The translations under genes were made by a program, and so were the position numbers. Shown here in pieces: positions 1 through 11,979 of a stretch of DNA of 64,000 nucleotides. Origin of the DNA: Macrostomum hystrix (lineage: Eukaryota; Platyhelminthes; Macrostomidae); NCBI GenBank assembly GCA_950097015.1, contig CATNEN010000001.1, positions 22,125,501 to 22,189,500 on the forward strand. Direction: 5' to 3'. The notes below the pieces were generated by a model. That model made no database searches. It was not told the origin of the DNA and saw only the letters and a program-made list of their open reading frames with translations. The first letter of the stretch is position 1. The number at the start of each line of letters is the position of its first letter.

Positions 1-277
1 CAGCCGCACCCTGAGAGCCGTAGCCATTGCCGCAGAAGCACTGGTTGCCGAACTGCACGCCAAAGTACAGATAAGTGCAGGAGCTGGAGCAGAACTGGTT
101 GCACAGCTGCAGGCTCATGTTCGAAGAGGCGAACGACAGTCCGTCCAGATCGCGAACCCCTCCAGCGAAGTCCACAAAGCAGCCGACATAGTTGAAGCCT
201 GTAAGCCTCACATTCGAGGACTTTGCTGTGGAGAAGCAGGCACTGATTGCAAGCCAGTGGAGCAGCAGAGCAAACAT
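1..277 (-). CDS. WSC-domain secreted or membrane protein, N-terminal part (runs off left edge)
   Basis: An open frame begins at an ATG (275-277) and stays open to the window edge (92 codons). The first about 19 residues (MFALLLHWLAISACFSTA) look like a signal peptide with a hydrophobic core. From about residue 29 the sequence fits a WSC domain: YVGCFVDFAGG, a Met-Ser-x-x-x-C segment, C-x3-C-x3-C spacing, and YFGVQFGNQCFCGN, the most recognisable part of the fold. WSC domains are extracellular and putatively carbohydrate-binding; they occur in yeast stress sensors, animal Kremen and polycystin-like proteins. The rest of the protein lies outside the window, so its type (secreted, transmembrane, enzyme-linked) is unknown. 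Confidence 0.85.
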   Translation of the reverse strand, partial: MFALLLHWLAISACFSTAKSSNVRLTGFNYVGCFVDFAGGVRDLDGLSFASSNMSLQLCNQFCSSSCTYLYFGVQFGNQCFCGNGYGSQGAA

Positions 278-1699
278 TGCCGGATAGCCCGGCTTCAGAA
301 CTCTACCTCGGTCTGTCAGATTTCTGTTGTTGCTTGAGTTGGTCTGCTCTCAACAGCTAAATACCCAAATCTCTAAGCGCCCAGTTCATAGTATTCTTGT
401 TTATAGCGGTTTCTATGGATCACATTTTAGGCTTTAGAGTTTCTGAGCAAAGGCTTTATCAACTTCAAAGGATACGGCCCGGCAAGAGCTTAGTATCATG
501 TTCGATGGGGAAGATGCAACAAGGATTTGTTTTAACATCTGCATTCGGAAGCTTTTTTAAGTTTTTTGGAGTATTTGTTTATTCTCGACAAAAAGTATTT
601 GAGAACAATAGTATCTGAAGAGTGGTGTTTTTTCTTTGGTCTTTTTTGTTTGTTTTTTGTTTCAGCGATAGCATTCTTGAAGTTAATTAGCAAAAAATGT
701 TGGGCTTATTAGCAAATATGGAGCACGAAGGCCCAGCGCCACTGCAGGGACTTAAAGAGGTCTACCGAAGTTCGAATCGAGTGTTGCAGATTCTTACCTT
801 TGCTCTGTGACCTGATTAAAAGAAAGGACGTTAAAATTTGAATTGCAGTGATTGTAGAGAAGAGTTTTGCTCCAAAAAAAGTTTATAATTGTCAATTCAG
901 AATTTAGAATGGACTTTGCTTTGAGAAGTGTGCTCAACCTGAGTTGATGAGCACTGTTAGAAAAAAAGAGTTCTTAAGGCCTGACTGTGCTAAATATAAT
1001 TTCTTTACTTTTTAATGCCAAACTATTGTTTTGTCACCAGAGCTTTTTTAGAGCCTGTGTTTCTTTCTAGCTTCTTTTGGATTCCTGCTGAGCTGCACTT
1101 CTGAGAAGTCCCATTCTAGTAGTAACACTCCATGAAATGAAATAGATATATAACTTTCCTTGGCAATGGACAGCATTTGAATTCTTAGGAGAAAGTTAAC
1201 ATTCGATTGTTTTTGCTTATTGAGATGTTTAGCTTTAGAAAGCTTTAGAAGCTTTAGATTTAGAAATATTTTACTGTGCATTTCCATAGGTATCAAGCCG
1301 TCTGTAATCACTGATTTTCTCACCTGCCATCGCCGCTGTTCTCGCCTGGACTCCGGCCAACCTTGCGCAGGCCTCTCTCCGTTGAACTTCTTCAGCATGC
1401 ACAATGACTACGGTAGGATCGAAATTTTCAACGCTCTTTACACCTGGAAAATCTTCGTCCACAGGCGCCACGCTTCTTTTATGGAGATTAGAATCGGAAA
1501 TTTCCGACATTGTGACGGGTGGCGACTCCAGGCGTAGAGCAAAGTGAGTAATAAGCTAATTAGCTAAACCAGCAACCAGCAACCAGCTCAAAAAATCCCA
1601 ATCTTGATTTCCGCAAGTCTTTGTATCCTCAAGCAGCAAACCGATGCGTTCAAGCGCAAAACATGTGAAAGAATGCAAAAGACTTGCTTTGTATCGACT
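278..1699. other. Intergenic, AT-rich; nothing recognised
   Basis: This is the 5' flank of the WSC gene. It has T-rich and A-rich runs and short open frames without a recognisable motif. I see no RNA gene, tandem repeat or transposon end here. Confidence 0.5.
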
Positions 1700-2145
1700 T
1701 TCAGGCTGACCTCCAGTCCGAACAGCCGCTGCTCGAGCTGCTGAAACCTTTGACAGGGCCGCGGAACTGGATGCTCCGCTGCCCAGACATTTCCTTTATC
1801 AGCGCAGGCCTGATTCGAATGCAAATTTGTCGCTTCAAGTCTGACGCCACTCGCCCACCGCTTCCGGACCAGACAAACAGGAGCTCTGCCGGGCCGAGGC
1901 GCCCTGAAAACTAGTCTCATGGGCGCCACGACCACTCCGAGGACGCGGACCCAGTCTGGGGAAAAGCCGCGGGAGCCGCAGCGTCAGGCAGACATGGCAA
2001 GGACCCGAAACCCATCCGCAGAACAATCCGCACTGACCTGCTGCGGCAGCCCCGCCTTCGGCTCTAGAACTGATCCAGAACTGATCGGCTCTAGCACCAC
2101 TGAATCGCGGCCTCATCCAACCTTGCGCATGCAGTGGACGTCGCC
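1700..2145 (+). mobile_element. Decayed fragment of non-LTR element A (ORF1 3' end to ORF2 start)
   Basis: This stretch matches the element at 26.9-35.3 kb in several blocks. About 1708-1755 corresponds to 28250-28300. From 1768 (ctggatgctccgctgcccag) it follows 28525 onward, encoding MLRCPDISFISAGL against MLRCPDMSYISAGL. About 2095-2140 matches 29090-29135, the start of ORF2. It has internal deletions, shifts and stops and cannot be functional. It shows that family A has several copies in this genome. Confidence 0.8.
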
Positions 2146-5100
2146 AATTCGGGCATTATCCTCCTTGAATACTAGCGTCCGCAGCAGCACCTCCTGCACC
2201 GGTGCTGCTGCGGACTTTCTATTTCTAAATATCTCTTTGAAAACTCCTTGAATACGCAGATGTGCGGTGCGAATGGTTTCAACTCCATCTACCGGCAGGT
2301 CTGTGAGCGTCAATGTGAGTCGTAGAAGTATTTCGGTCAGCTTTAGAGCTCGTGACATGTGCGGGTTAGTTACTATCGGATATATGTCTGAAATCGTTCG
2401 CCCAACAGACGTTGAGATTTTTGATCTGGTGACAAGGCCGCCATACAGCTTAAACAGCACTATCAATGGGATATTGGTGGGTTCTGCGTCCGTCTTCAGC
2501 TGCGTCAACAGCTGCATCTTCAGCTCCGACGGCTGCGGAGGCGTTGTCTTCTCGCCGAGGCAGCGACAATGCCGGCTGCTGCCGTTTGAGAAAGCTGCTG
2601 CTGATATACTTTTAATGTTATCTTCTCTATATGTTGCTCTCTAACTCTCTGTCTTAAATATGTATATCCTTTGTTGAGTCAATGAGCGGCAAGTTCAACT
2701 CAAGTTTCCAGCGGTGTTACACATTCTCTCAGGTGTTATATTTCCAATCGTATTACTGGTGTTGTTCAAGCAATGCACAATGATGGTGAGCAATCAGAAT
2801 ACTAAGTAAGAAGCAGTCAGGAACGTGGTACTTATCAGATTCGTCGAATATTCAGCAGTTCAAGGCTAAGGCCTGTTGTCTATATGATTGAGTCCGTAGT
2901 CTGGTTGACTATTATAACTTTAGATTGATTTGCTAGCGAGGCTAGGAGTTGGAAGAAGCTAAGGTAGTGGGAAACGGTAAGTTGACTGCCCAAGTGACAG
3001 CTAAAAATTTTACCTGTGTATTTTTGTTCTCACTATAATCTCTCAGGTGTCGAATGAATCCAATCAAGAGAATAATGTCAGTTTTACTGTAAAGGTTTTT
3101 CTGTAATAAATAATTTTGGGTAAATCAATGTTGAATAAAACACTAGCTAAGTTAAAACAAACGAAACAATTAAACAAAAACTTGATGTGGAGTGTACTTC
3201 GGAATCGAGTGGGGTTGTGAGCCAGCCAAATTTTTCCATTTTTAGCAAGTTAATAATCGCGACCCACATAGCAGCTGGCCGCAGAACACCATCATTAATC
3301 TTAGGGCCAGACTTGGGGCGGAGGTGAATTAAGTAGCCGCCGATTCCCCTTGTCTCGGATCTGTCTAGTCCCCTGTAGAAGTGACTGATCGCGGCCATAG
3401 CAATACTGTATGGACTAGTTTAGGTCATAATTCCCCTCCAAACCGCGATCAGATTGTCGGGATCACTCATGCGTCTAGAGTGAGCATTAATTCTTCATGT
3501 CCCCTTTCTTTACTGTAACCCGAGCCGAAGCTCGATTATGAACTTTCCCCCTTTAGATACATGTAACGACACTATAGGCAGGTCGGCGCCTGCGCTTCCC
3601 ATATCCCGGCGGGATCACAATCATTGGCCGACTGCCGGCAGACGCTCCTAGTGGGGCATCTGGCGATTCTCGCCGCCGCTTCAGTGGGCAATTGGGGTGG
3701 CATAATGCCGACCCGATTCCTCGCTGACAGGCTGGCGAGCATGTGGGTTGCTTTGATGAATGCGGGGTTGACGGAGCTGCAGGACTATTTAAGAAAGCGC
3801 GCTGCGCTGCCCCTAGGACAACCTTCCTCCCTTACAACCTTTTTCCCTTGTCCGGTCCCGGAACTCGGTCCGTGGACTCTCCCCCTTCTAGGCTAGCACC
3901 TAGTCCCTGAGCCTAAGGCTCCAGATCATAGCAGCAGGCAACTACCTGCTAGCGCCCTTAAGCGCAAGCCACCTCCTTAGGTGCGCTCCAAATTGAGCCT
4001 TGAGCTCCCTGCAGTCTGGCCCCTTGCCAACTGTACTCAGTAATCCCTCACCTATTCCCCTGTTCATTTGCATTCCCCCGCGAGATCGACGGCCTGCAGT
4101 GAAGTCAGTCAGCAATTACCCGATAAGATAAGTAACCCGCGCAGCGGACTCTTATTGCTATCCCTAAGGGATCTTTACTTAGCTAGTGGGCAATAAGGGC
4201 GAGGGCAGGGATTTGTTTTTAGCCTAATAAACCATTTATTACTTGACTGCCACTTTTAATAACTTAGGCCAATTTTATAACAACTTAAACCCTTTTTACT
4301 ATGCATTTCACTTTCTCTTATTTTATCGCTAGACAGCCCTCGATCATGAGTGGCTAACTTATTAGGGGGTGGGCTCTGGCGATGCCTAGCTGAAAGCTGC
4401 GGCAGGAGGACAACTGTGAGCGCGCATGAAAGTAATAAGGAGCTAGGGATTTGCGAGTAATATGCGGAGCGTAGCATGTGTTTCTCTGCTAGGGGTGGGG
4501 AAATTCCTTGGCGGGTTTTTCCTCTCTTTCTGGCGGATCAAGGAGTGCGTGTCAACCTCCCTTGTCAATTAAGTTTCCCTTTTGTTCCCCGCCTCTCGCT
4601 GCCGCCGCCATGGGAGCGAGGGGTGTGATCCAATAATCATCGCTTGCATAATCACTCAGCCAGTGTTCTGCTCAATCTCTCCTGCCTCTGATTTCCTCAT
4701 CTCACACAGATTCGGATTTGCTAGTTATTTAATGTGTAGGCTGCAATCTAATGTAAGGAATGTGCCTGATGTTTCATGAGTAGGATTCCGGCTATGGGTT
4801 TCTCATTCGAGTTCGGAGTACCACCTCTCTAGACCACTGTAGCGCAGTTTCAGGAATCCCCTGTTGAGGCGTGTCTCGATTCATTCTGGGGTCTTCGCCC
4901 TAGTCTAAAACGGAAGTTACAGAATGCCCTATTTTTCGGCTTGTCTGAGATCTGTGTGACAAACTAGGAGCTGTGAACTCCGGGGACCCAAGTTCCCAAA
5001 TGTCTGCGGTGGCAACGTAGGCGCATTGGGTGGTGGCGCTACCCTAGATCATTTTCCGCTTTGCCAATAGCCTTTCCGCATTTCTAAGACAAGAGCCTGG

Positions 5101-5689
5101 GCCGAATCGACCACTGCTACCGCTGTTAAGAGTCAGTTATGAACATGCTACTGATGACAGTAGGCTATCTAGCCCTGTCCTACCTGCTTGCGGGTAGTCC
5201 GATATCTCTTTAGACTTTAGCCGGTTTCGAGCACTGCTTGGGGTAGGCACGGCAGTCACGCCTGTGGCCTATGGGTTGAGTGGGACTGGCCAGCCTGAGG
5301 CCGAGAGGACCACTCCCTGCATCCACTGTCTCTCCCTTCATCTCTCCCTTCATCCCTCTCCCCGCGATAAATCGCGAGGCTTTGCGGTACGACTCCTAGC
5401 TCTATCGCCATTCCCACACTCCCTTTCTCTCTTGAGGACAGGTCATCGGATTGCAAAACCCGCACCCACTTCAAACTAGCAAAATAAATAGTAGATCGAG
5501 GCATCAAAGCTTTTGGCTTTGATTATCCAATCAAAGCTAAGTAATCGACGCTTGAAACAAAAATAAAAAACAATGTGCCAAGCCAACCGTTGGCAGCTTC
5601 AATGACAGTTCAAGCCAGTTTAGATTTTCATGACTTTAGAATGCACTGATTCCTACAGTTTATCTAGGTAGGCTGCTCTACGCTGCTTC
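2146..5689. other. Long stretch without a recognised gene
   Basis: A 134-codon minus-strand frame at 2113-2517 has no motif I recognise and overlaps the retroelement fragment. From about 3420 to 5470 the base composition shifts to GC-richer, with many short broken frames. This may be an old transposon, but I found no terminal repeats or conserved protein motif. No tandem repeat is visible. Confidence 0.4.
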
Positions 5690-6648
5690 TCAGTTGATGT
5701 GCCGGTCGCATGCATAAGCTCTATGGCCAAAACCTGTCAGGAACTCGTGGTCCATCAGCTCCTGTGCAGACATTCTCTCATTGCTCGCCCGCTTGGTGCA
5801 GCCACAGTAGAAATCCTGAAGCTTCTGTGAAAAACCGTCTGGCAGCTTCGGAGCACCTTCGTTTACCAGCACTCGACACAATCGCAAAATGTGTCTCATA
5901 TTATCATATGGCCTCAAGCCGTAAGCCATCTCGTAGACTGAGCAGCCGAACGCCCAGATGTCAGACTTCGTGCTGTACTGCGGCGTGCCTGGTTCCAGCA
6001 GTTCTGGAGCCATGAAATTAGTAGTTTTGTTTTCTATTGAAGTACGTAAACCTTCGTTGAATAACTCATCCAAAAGGTCTGCCAAGCCAAAGCCGATGAG
6101 TTTGATTTGCCTGTTGCCAGAAAGCACCATGATATTGTTGCCGTTGATACTTCGATGGATCAAGGGCGGCTCGAAGCTGTGCATGCAGAGCAGCGCGCTA
6201 CAGATCTGCAGAGTTTGTGAAAAGCTAACTGTTTAACATGTCTCTGCGTATAGAGCATTTATGGGTAGGTCAGTTTTGAGTTACTTGTCTGCTGAAATCT
6301 CGAATCGTCCCTTCGTCTAGTGGCTTCCCATCGAGGACTTTGTCAAGTGTTTTGCCATCCAACAGCTCCATGAAAATGACAATCTTGGCGTTCTTTTGCT
6401 GAGTGGTGAACAAAATCTTGACAATGTTATCATGCTGGAGTTGGCACAAGGTCATTATTTTCCCTAAAACTTGTTCAGCTCTCCTGCTCTCAAAGCTCAG
6501 CTCGTCCATTGACTGCATTGGCAGTTTTAAAGTCTTTGTAGCGCAACTGGCACCTTTGTCCGTGAGAACTTCATGAATGTCAACGAAAGCTCCCCTGCTG
6601 ATGAGGCGCACTTTGTTCCAGCGCTCGAGGAATGGAGCAGTGGCAGAT
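5690..6648 (-). CDS. STE-like pseudokinase (K3), two exons
   Basis: Two exons are predicted: complement 6285-6648 (begins after acceptor aaatcag, ends at donor gtaact, phase 0) and 5690-6205 (ends at a stop). The same exon division occurs in the two kinases at 7.3-8.5 and 16.9-18.0 kb. The protein covers a whole kinase domain related to STE11/MEKK types, with SDIWAFGCSVYEMAYG and FMAPELL. The catalytic residues are changed. The glycine loop reads ISRGAFVD (first and third Gly lost), the HRD Asp is Ser (HRSINGNN), and the DFG Asp is Gly (IGFGLAD). The Lys in CATKTLK remains. It is therefore predicted to lack phosphotransfer activity and, if expressed, may act as a scaffold or regulator. Any upstream exons are unidentified. 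Confidence 0.75.
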
Positions 6649-7320
6649 CTGATTTGTGTGGGGTAGTGGGTAATAGTAAGCACAAAGCCTAAAACTATAG
6701 CTAAATAATATGAAACTTGAAGTGTTCTGGAGAGCGGATCAATTTGCCAATTCAAAGTAACCCTAAAAAGCGGAACTTGTATAGTAGGGAGAACCCGCTG
6801 ATAATAGTAACCCAGACTTGCCTAGCTCGCAACACGGCAACGCTGACTTCGGGTTGGTTCATGCCTTGACCAGGGCTTTGTCTTGGGCTGAAATGAAGAG
6901 AAAGACTTTAACTTTATAATACCTGCTTTGTATATGGACGTGCCCTCTACTTGAAAGCAACTTGACTTCGATTTACTAAAGCCACTCACCCAGACTGCTC
7001 AGAGAACCTGCTCATTGACTTCTCCCGAATATTTGTGACTTTTGATTTCTGACCATAGGCGCTCTCTGTGATTGGAAGAATAGCCAATGGTTATACAATT
7101 GATTTGATACAAGTGAATCGCATACGAGTACAGAAATATAAATTTGCTTTTCTGCGAACGAAATGAACCGGAGCATAGTTTTAGCAATAAATCATTAGAC
7201 AAAGCATTCGCAGGGACAATAGCTTGCATTTTGAGAAAGCTTCTATGTTTTTTTGTTTTCTGGGGCTCTTGTGAACTTTAAGTTTCGCTTAAAGCCTGGA
7301 GTTCAATGGCCTTCCCTTGG
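6649..7320. other. Spacer between pseudokinase K3 and kinase K2
   Basis: No clear exon, RNA gene or repeat is seen here. A small upstream exon of K3 may lie near 6830-6890, where an acceptor-like cttcatttcag occurs on the minus strand, but no frame convinces. Confidence 0.35.
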
Positions 7321-8458
7321 TCACCAAACAAAATAATTCTCACCAGTGAATAATTCATGGTCAAATGATAGAAAAGGCTTCTTAAGTTTTTCTATAGTCA
7401 GGAAGAACTCGTGGCTCAGCAGCTCCTCAGCAGACTTTCTCTTCCTGCGGTCTCGGGCGGTGCAGCGGCTGTAGAAGTCCCGCAGCTCCGCCGAGCAGCC
7501 GTCAGGCAGGGCGGGGGCTCCGACCTTCTCCAGCTTCTGAGCCACGTGGTAATAGTGTCTGGCGTTTGAGTAGGGCCTGCCTCCCGTGGCCATCTGGAAG
7601 ACTGAGCAGCCGAACGCCCAGATGTCCGACTCTCTGCTGTACTGCGGGTTGCCTTCATCGTATATCAGCAGCTCTGGCGCCATGAAGTTCAGAGTGCCCT
7701 TCGGTGTCGCAGTGGAGGCTGTGAGGTGGCTGACAGACTGCTCCAGATTGATTGACAGGCCGAAGTCGATCAGCTTGACTCGCCTGTTGTCACTGAGCAC
7801 AATGATGTTGCTGCAGTTGATGTCTCTGTGGATCACGGGCGCCTGTCGGCTGTGCAGGTAGTGCAGCGCGCTGCAGATCTGCAGGTGGGTGGGTTGAGGA
7901 ACTGGTGTCGGCTGACGGTTAAAAAGTCAACTCACTGCATTACTCATGAGCAGGCTGCTCAAATTTCACCTGCTCGCTGAACTGTCGAATGGCTTCTTCG
8001 CCCAGCGGCTTGGAGTCGAGAAATCTCTCCAGGCTGCAGCCATCCAGCAGCTCCATGAACACAACAACTTTCGCATACTCAGGCTGAGAGATGTGCAAGA
8101 AGCTGACGATGTTGGGATGCCACAGCTGGCACAGGTTCTTCTCGCCCTCAATAAACTTGTCGATCTCCTTTCTCTTTGAAGGCTCCAGGTCGCCGAGCTG
8201 CACTGGCAATCTGAGAGTCTTCGCAGCGCACCTGATGCCCGTGTCCGTGAGCACTTCGTGGACATCGCCGAAGCCTCCGCTGCCGATGAGTTTGACGGAG
8301 TCCCAGCGCTCAACGAGAAACCTGAGGAATTTTTAGTGGCTGATGAAAGCAAACGGCAGATGGGCAGAAGAGCTGCAGATTGCAGAGAGCAGAAATGCAA
8401 TAAAAGCAGCAGCAATGAATGTACTCACGGCTTTTCAAAGTACTCCTTGTCTTCGGAC
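7321..8458 (-). CDS. STE-like Ser/Thr kinase (K2), three exons
   Basis: Exons are predicted at complement 8429-8458 (30 nt), 7970-8321 (352 nt) and 7321-7878 (558 nt, to a TGA); phases are consistent throughout. The glycine loop is GSGGFG, the ATP Lys is in CAAKTL, the catalytic loop is HRDINCSN, and the metal site is DFGLS. The activation segment ends GTLNFMAPELL, followed by SDIWAFGCSVFQMATG, typical of STE11/MEKK-type kinases. The usual Lys of HRDxKxxN is Asn here, which is unusual. The domain is very close to the kinase at 16.9-18.0 kb, with similarity running through the introns, so this is a recent duplicate. The C-terminus differs (ends ENYFVW). No ankyrin exons lie upstream, so the start is unknown; the 54-bp repeat just upstream has a donor in the right phase. 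Confidence 0.75.
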
Positions 8459-8575
8459 CTGCATGGGCATTGGTTAGTGGAAGTGGAGATTGTCAACGAG
8501 TAATTAGTATAATAGCACTCAAAAACTCCATGCATGAAGTAATATAGTATCAACACTGACTTACCTCTTCTTGTA

Positions 8576-8738
8576 GATGCAACCTGCCCTAAAAGCGTGC
8601 CGTTTTATTATCCCTGCTCCCTTCTTGCAGATGCAACCTGCCCTAAAAGCGTGCCATTTTATTATCCCTGCTCCCTTCTTGCAGATGCAACCTGCCCTAA
8701 AAGCGTGCCATTTTATTATCCCTGCTCCCTTCTTTCGA
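8576..8738. repeat. 54-bp minisatellite, 3 copies
   Basis: Three nearly identical 54-bp units start at 8576, 8630 and 8684. The period is 18 codons, and on the minus strand the array is open in the frame that would splice into kinase K2. Each unit carries a cgcttttag acceptor-like site. Confidence 0.9.
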
Positions 8739-9159
8739 ATGTACGTACTCCTGTCATACTTGTGAATGCTCATACTGTATACTGATGTGCTCCTTTGTTG
8801 CTTTCTGTATTGCACTCTGCAATACACTCTGTATTGCACTCTGCAATTGTAAACGATTGGCGGTTCTTTCATCTAATATCTCACTTTCTACTACGTTGCA
8901 CAAATTCTGTGTTGATCACTATCACATGATAATACGAGTGTAACTTGCAACCTCCAAGTATATTTTATAAACAGTATAACTTCGCTATTTTACCTCTTAG
9001 CATGGAAGTGAGCCTAGTCATAAATTAACTGATGCTGCTTCCTTTGACTGATGTTTATATTACGGGCTTTTTTATTTCTTTTGAATTCCGCAATTCGCTT
9101 TGGGTTTGCTTCCTACATCTGACTGCATCCACAGAAAGTGCATGTATATAGTGCAATTG

Positions 9160-9365
9160 GGATATTCATGGGCAAAACATGCATGTGCGGCTTGCACGCA
9201 TGGATAAGTCACGCATGTTTTTAGAAAACACACGGTTAACACATGGATACCCATGCATGTAACATGCATGCAACATGCATGGAACATGGATAAAACATAC
9301 ATGCTTCATGCATGCTACATGCATGTATTTGCACATAGACCATGCATGATTTATCCATGATCGGG
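9160..9365. repeat. ATGCATG-rich palindromic stretch
   Basis: Repeated self-complementary words (catgcatg, acatgcatg) occur every 8-15 bases, so either strand could fold on itself. It directly adjoins the TAG trinucleotide array. Confidence 0.7.
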
Positions 9366-9375
9366 GCAAGTACCA

Positions 9376-9461
9376 CTAGTAGATAGTAGTCCTTTAGTAG
9401 ATAGTAGATAGTAGTAGTAGTAGATAGTAGTAATAGTAGTAGTAGTAATAGTAGTAGTAGA

Positions 9462-9492
<31 letters not shown>

Positions 9493-9507
9493 TGTAGTAG
9501 TAATAGA

Positions 9508-9552
<45 letters not shown>

Positions 9553-9553
9553 A

Positions 9554-9586
<33 letters not shown>

Positions 9587-9611
9587 ATAGTAGTAGTAGT
9601 AGTAGTAGTAA

Positions 9612-9655
<44 letters not shown>

Positions 9656-9669
9656 ATAGTAGTAGTAGA

Positions 9670-9712
<43 letters not shown>

Positions 9713-9727
9713 TGTAGTAGTAATAGA

Positions 9728-9804
<77 letters not shown>

Positions 9805-9822
9805 ATAGTAGTAGTAGATAGT
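9376..9822. repeat. TAG/AGT trinucleotide microsatellite, about 450 bp
   Basis: Long runs of tag are interrupted by regular ata and agt variants, including several near-identical longer blocks. This indicates amplification at two scales. Open frames across it (poly-Tyr, -Leu, -Thr) are by-products of the repeat. Confidence 0.95.
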
Positions 9823-9829
9823 AGTCCAC

Positions 9830-10378
9830 TTGAGTAGTCCGTGGATCGGGGGTCCAGGGTTGGGATCAGCACCGTGGGATTTCTAGCGCTCGTATTGTTC
9901 CATCCCCCAGTTACATCAGATTTTGCAGCTTGTTGGGTGCACTGAAGATCTCTAAATGGTAAGGATTGTCGACTTAATTGGGTTACCGAAATGATAAAAC
10001 GAATCAATAAAATTCCTTCAGAAATGGAATTCGCAACCATGTTATGTACAGACTCTCTAGCTTCAGCGGCTGGAGCAAGTGTCGCCATTCGGAGATTGGA
10101 GAATTCTCCAGCATGGGAGTGAAATCCAGCCTGTCTGTGCTCACTAGAAATGGAGAAGCGGTGAGTCTGATCTCATTTCTGCATTGCGAATGCGTTTTAT
10201 ACTACTAACAACCAAGCGTTCGAGTAGCGTACATCGCGCATTGAAATTTGTCACTTCCTGACTCCTCCCCCATTGCTGAAGACGCAGACGAATGCTCTGG
10301 CACTGCCACCGTCTATGGTATGTTGTTGAGCTGTTAATTCATTGCCAATGTGTTTGCTGAAGGGACAATTCGATGGGA
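9830..10378. other. Unique spacer between two repeat arrays
   Basis: No gene, RNA or transposon feature recognised. Confidence 0.4.
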
Positions 10379-11390
10379 GTAATAGAAGATATGAGAGAGT
10401 GACAGAAGACATGAGAGAGTGACAGAAGATATGAGAGAGTGACAGAAGATATGAGAGAGTGACAGAAGACATGAGAGAGTGACAGAAGATATGAGAGAGT
10501 GACAGAAGACATGAGAGAGTGACAGAAGATATGAGAGAGGGACAGAAGATATGAGAAATGACAGAAGACATGAGAGAGTGACAGAAGATATGAGAGAGTG
10601 ACAGAAGACATGAGAGAGTGACAGAAGATATGAGAGAGTGACAGAAGACATGAGAGAGTGACAGAAGATATGAGAGAGTGACAGAAGACATGAGAGAGTG
10701 ACAGAAGATATGAGAGAGGGACAGAAGATATGAGAAATGACAGAAGACATGAGAGAGTGACAGAAGACATGAGAGGGTGACAGAAGATATGAGAGAGTGA
10801 CAGAAGATATGAGAAAGTGACAGAAGACATGAGAGAGTGACAGAAGACATGAGAGAGTGACAGAAGATATGAGAGAGGGACAGAAGACATGAGAGAGTGA
10901 CAGAAGAAATTAGAGAGTGACAGAAGATATGAGAGGGTGACAGAAGACATGAGAGAGTGACAGAAGATATGAGAGTGACAGAAGATATGAGAGAGTGACA
11001 GAAGATATGAGAGGGTGACAGAAGACATGAGAGAGTGACAGAATAAATGAGAGAGTTGACAGAAGACATGAGAGAGTGACAGAAGATATGAGAGAGTGAC
11101 AGAAGATATGAGAGAGTGACAGAAGATATGAGAGAGTGACAGAAGATATGAGGGAGTGACAGAAGATATGAGAGAGCGACAGAAGACATGAGAGAGTGAC
11201 AGAAGACATGAGAGAGTGACAGAAGATATGAGAGAGTGACAGAAGACATGAGAGAGTGACAGTAGAAATTAGAGAGTGACAGAAGATATGAGAGAGTGAC
11301 AGAAGATATGAGAGAGTGACAGAAGATATGAGAGAGTGACAGAAGATATGAGAGAGTGACAGAAGATATGAGAGAGTGACATAAAAACAT
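10379..11390. repeat. 20-bp minisatellite, about 50 copies
   Basis: The unit is gacagaagacatgagagagt, alternating with a tat variant (gacagaagatatgagagagt). A few copies have deletions that change the frame. The long Ser/Leu/His-rich open frames on the minus strand are artefacts of a repeat with no in-phase stop. Confidence 0.95.
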
Positions 11391-11979
11391 GAGATAAATC
11401 TAAAAATAGATCAGACAGTGGACTAGAACACAATAATCACAAATAGTTTATAGGCGTGATTGCTGTCCGTGATTGGAGCAGCTTTGCAAATTTGGTTGCC
11501 ATGGCAACAATGAATATATTTGCATATCACATACTACTCACAAGTATTGATGTACAGATTTTTCTGCTATTTGAAGCACAATAATTTTTAAGCAATTCAA
11601 AGTGTATTCACTGTGCAGTAAATTGTAATTGGCGGGTGTGTCACTTGGCTAAACAATATAAGTCTTCAGAATCTAAATTTGAAATTGTTTATTGTTTAAA
11701 CTCATGTCCTACTGGAGTGCGGATGGGATGAAAATATATTTTTAAAAATCCATCTTTCCCCAATCCCCATGATTCACAGAATCCAATCTTTCCCCAATCC
11801 CCATGATTCACAGAATCCCCTGTCGTCAGATTCCCATGATTCGAAGAATCCTGATTCCCAGTCACAGAAGCATTCAAAGGTTGTATTCGAATCCCATCTG
11901 CAGCCCATTGATGTATTGAAATGGCACCATAGAGAAGGGCAGTAGTATATTACGCATAGATAATGTTGAGCCGCATCCA
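11391..11979. other. Spacer downstream of the FOG-like gene, with a 34-bp duplication
   Basis: A 34-bp unit beginning tctttccccaatcccc is repeated at 11753 and 11787. This is probably 3' flank or 3' UTR of the zinc finger gene. No other feature seen. Confidence 0.5.

Noticed and set aside
2113-2517. 134-codon minus-strand frame
   Set aside because: No recognisable motif, overlaps a retroelement fragment, no splice or start support.
3558-5470. Possible solo LTR or old transposon starting tgtaacgac
   Set aside because: No matching end, target duplication, second copy or protein motif was found.
9236-10088. Poly-Tyr/Leu/Thr frames
   Set aside because: Pure TAG/AGT microsatellite translation.
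10251-11390. A 379-codon Ser/Leu/His-rich open frame
   Set aside because: It is a by-product of the 20-bp minisatellite; other frames across the array are equally open and there is no conserved sequence.
10379-11390. Regular short repeats resembling a CRISPR array
   Set aside because: Units are contiguous with no unique spacers, and this is animal nuclear DNA.
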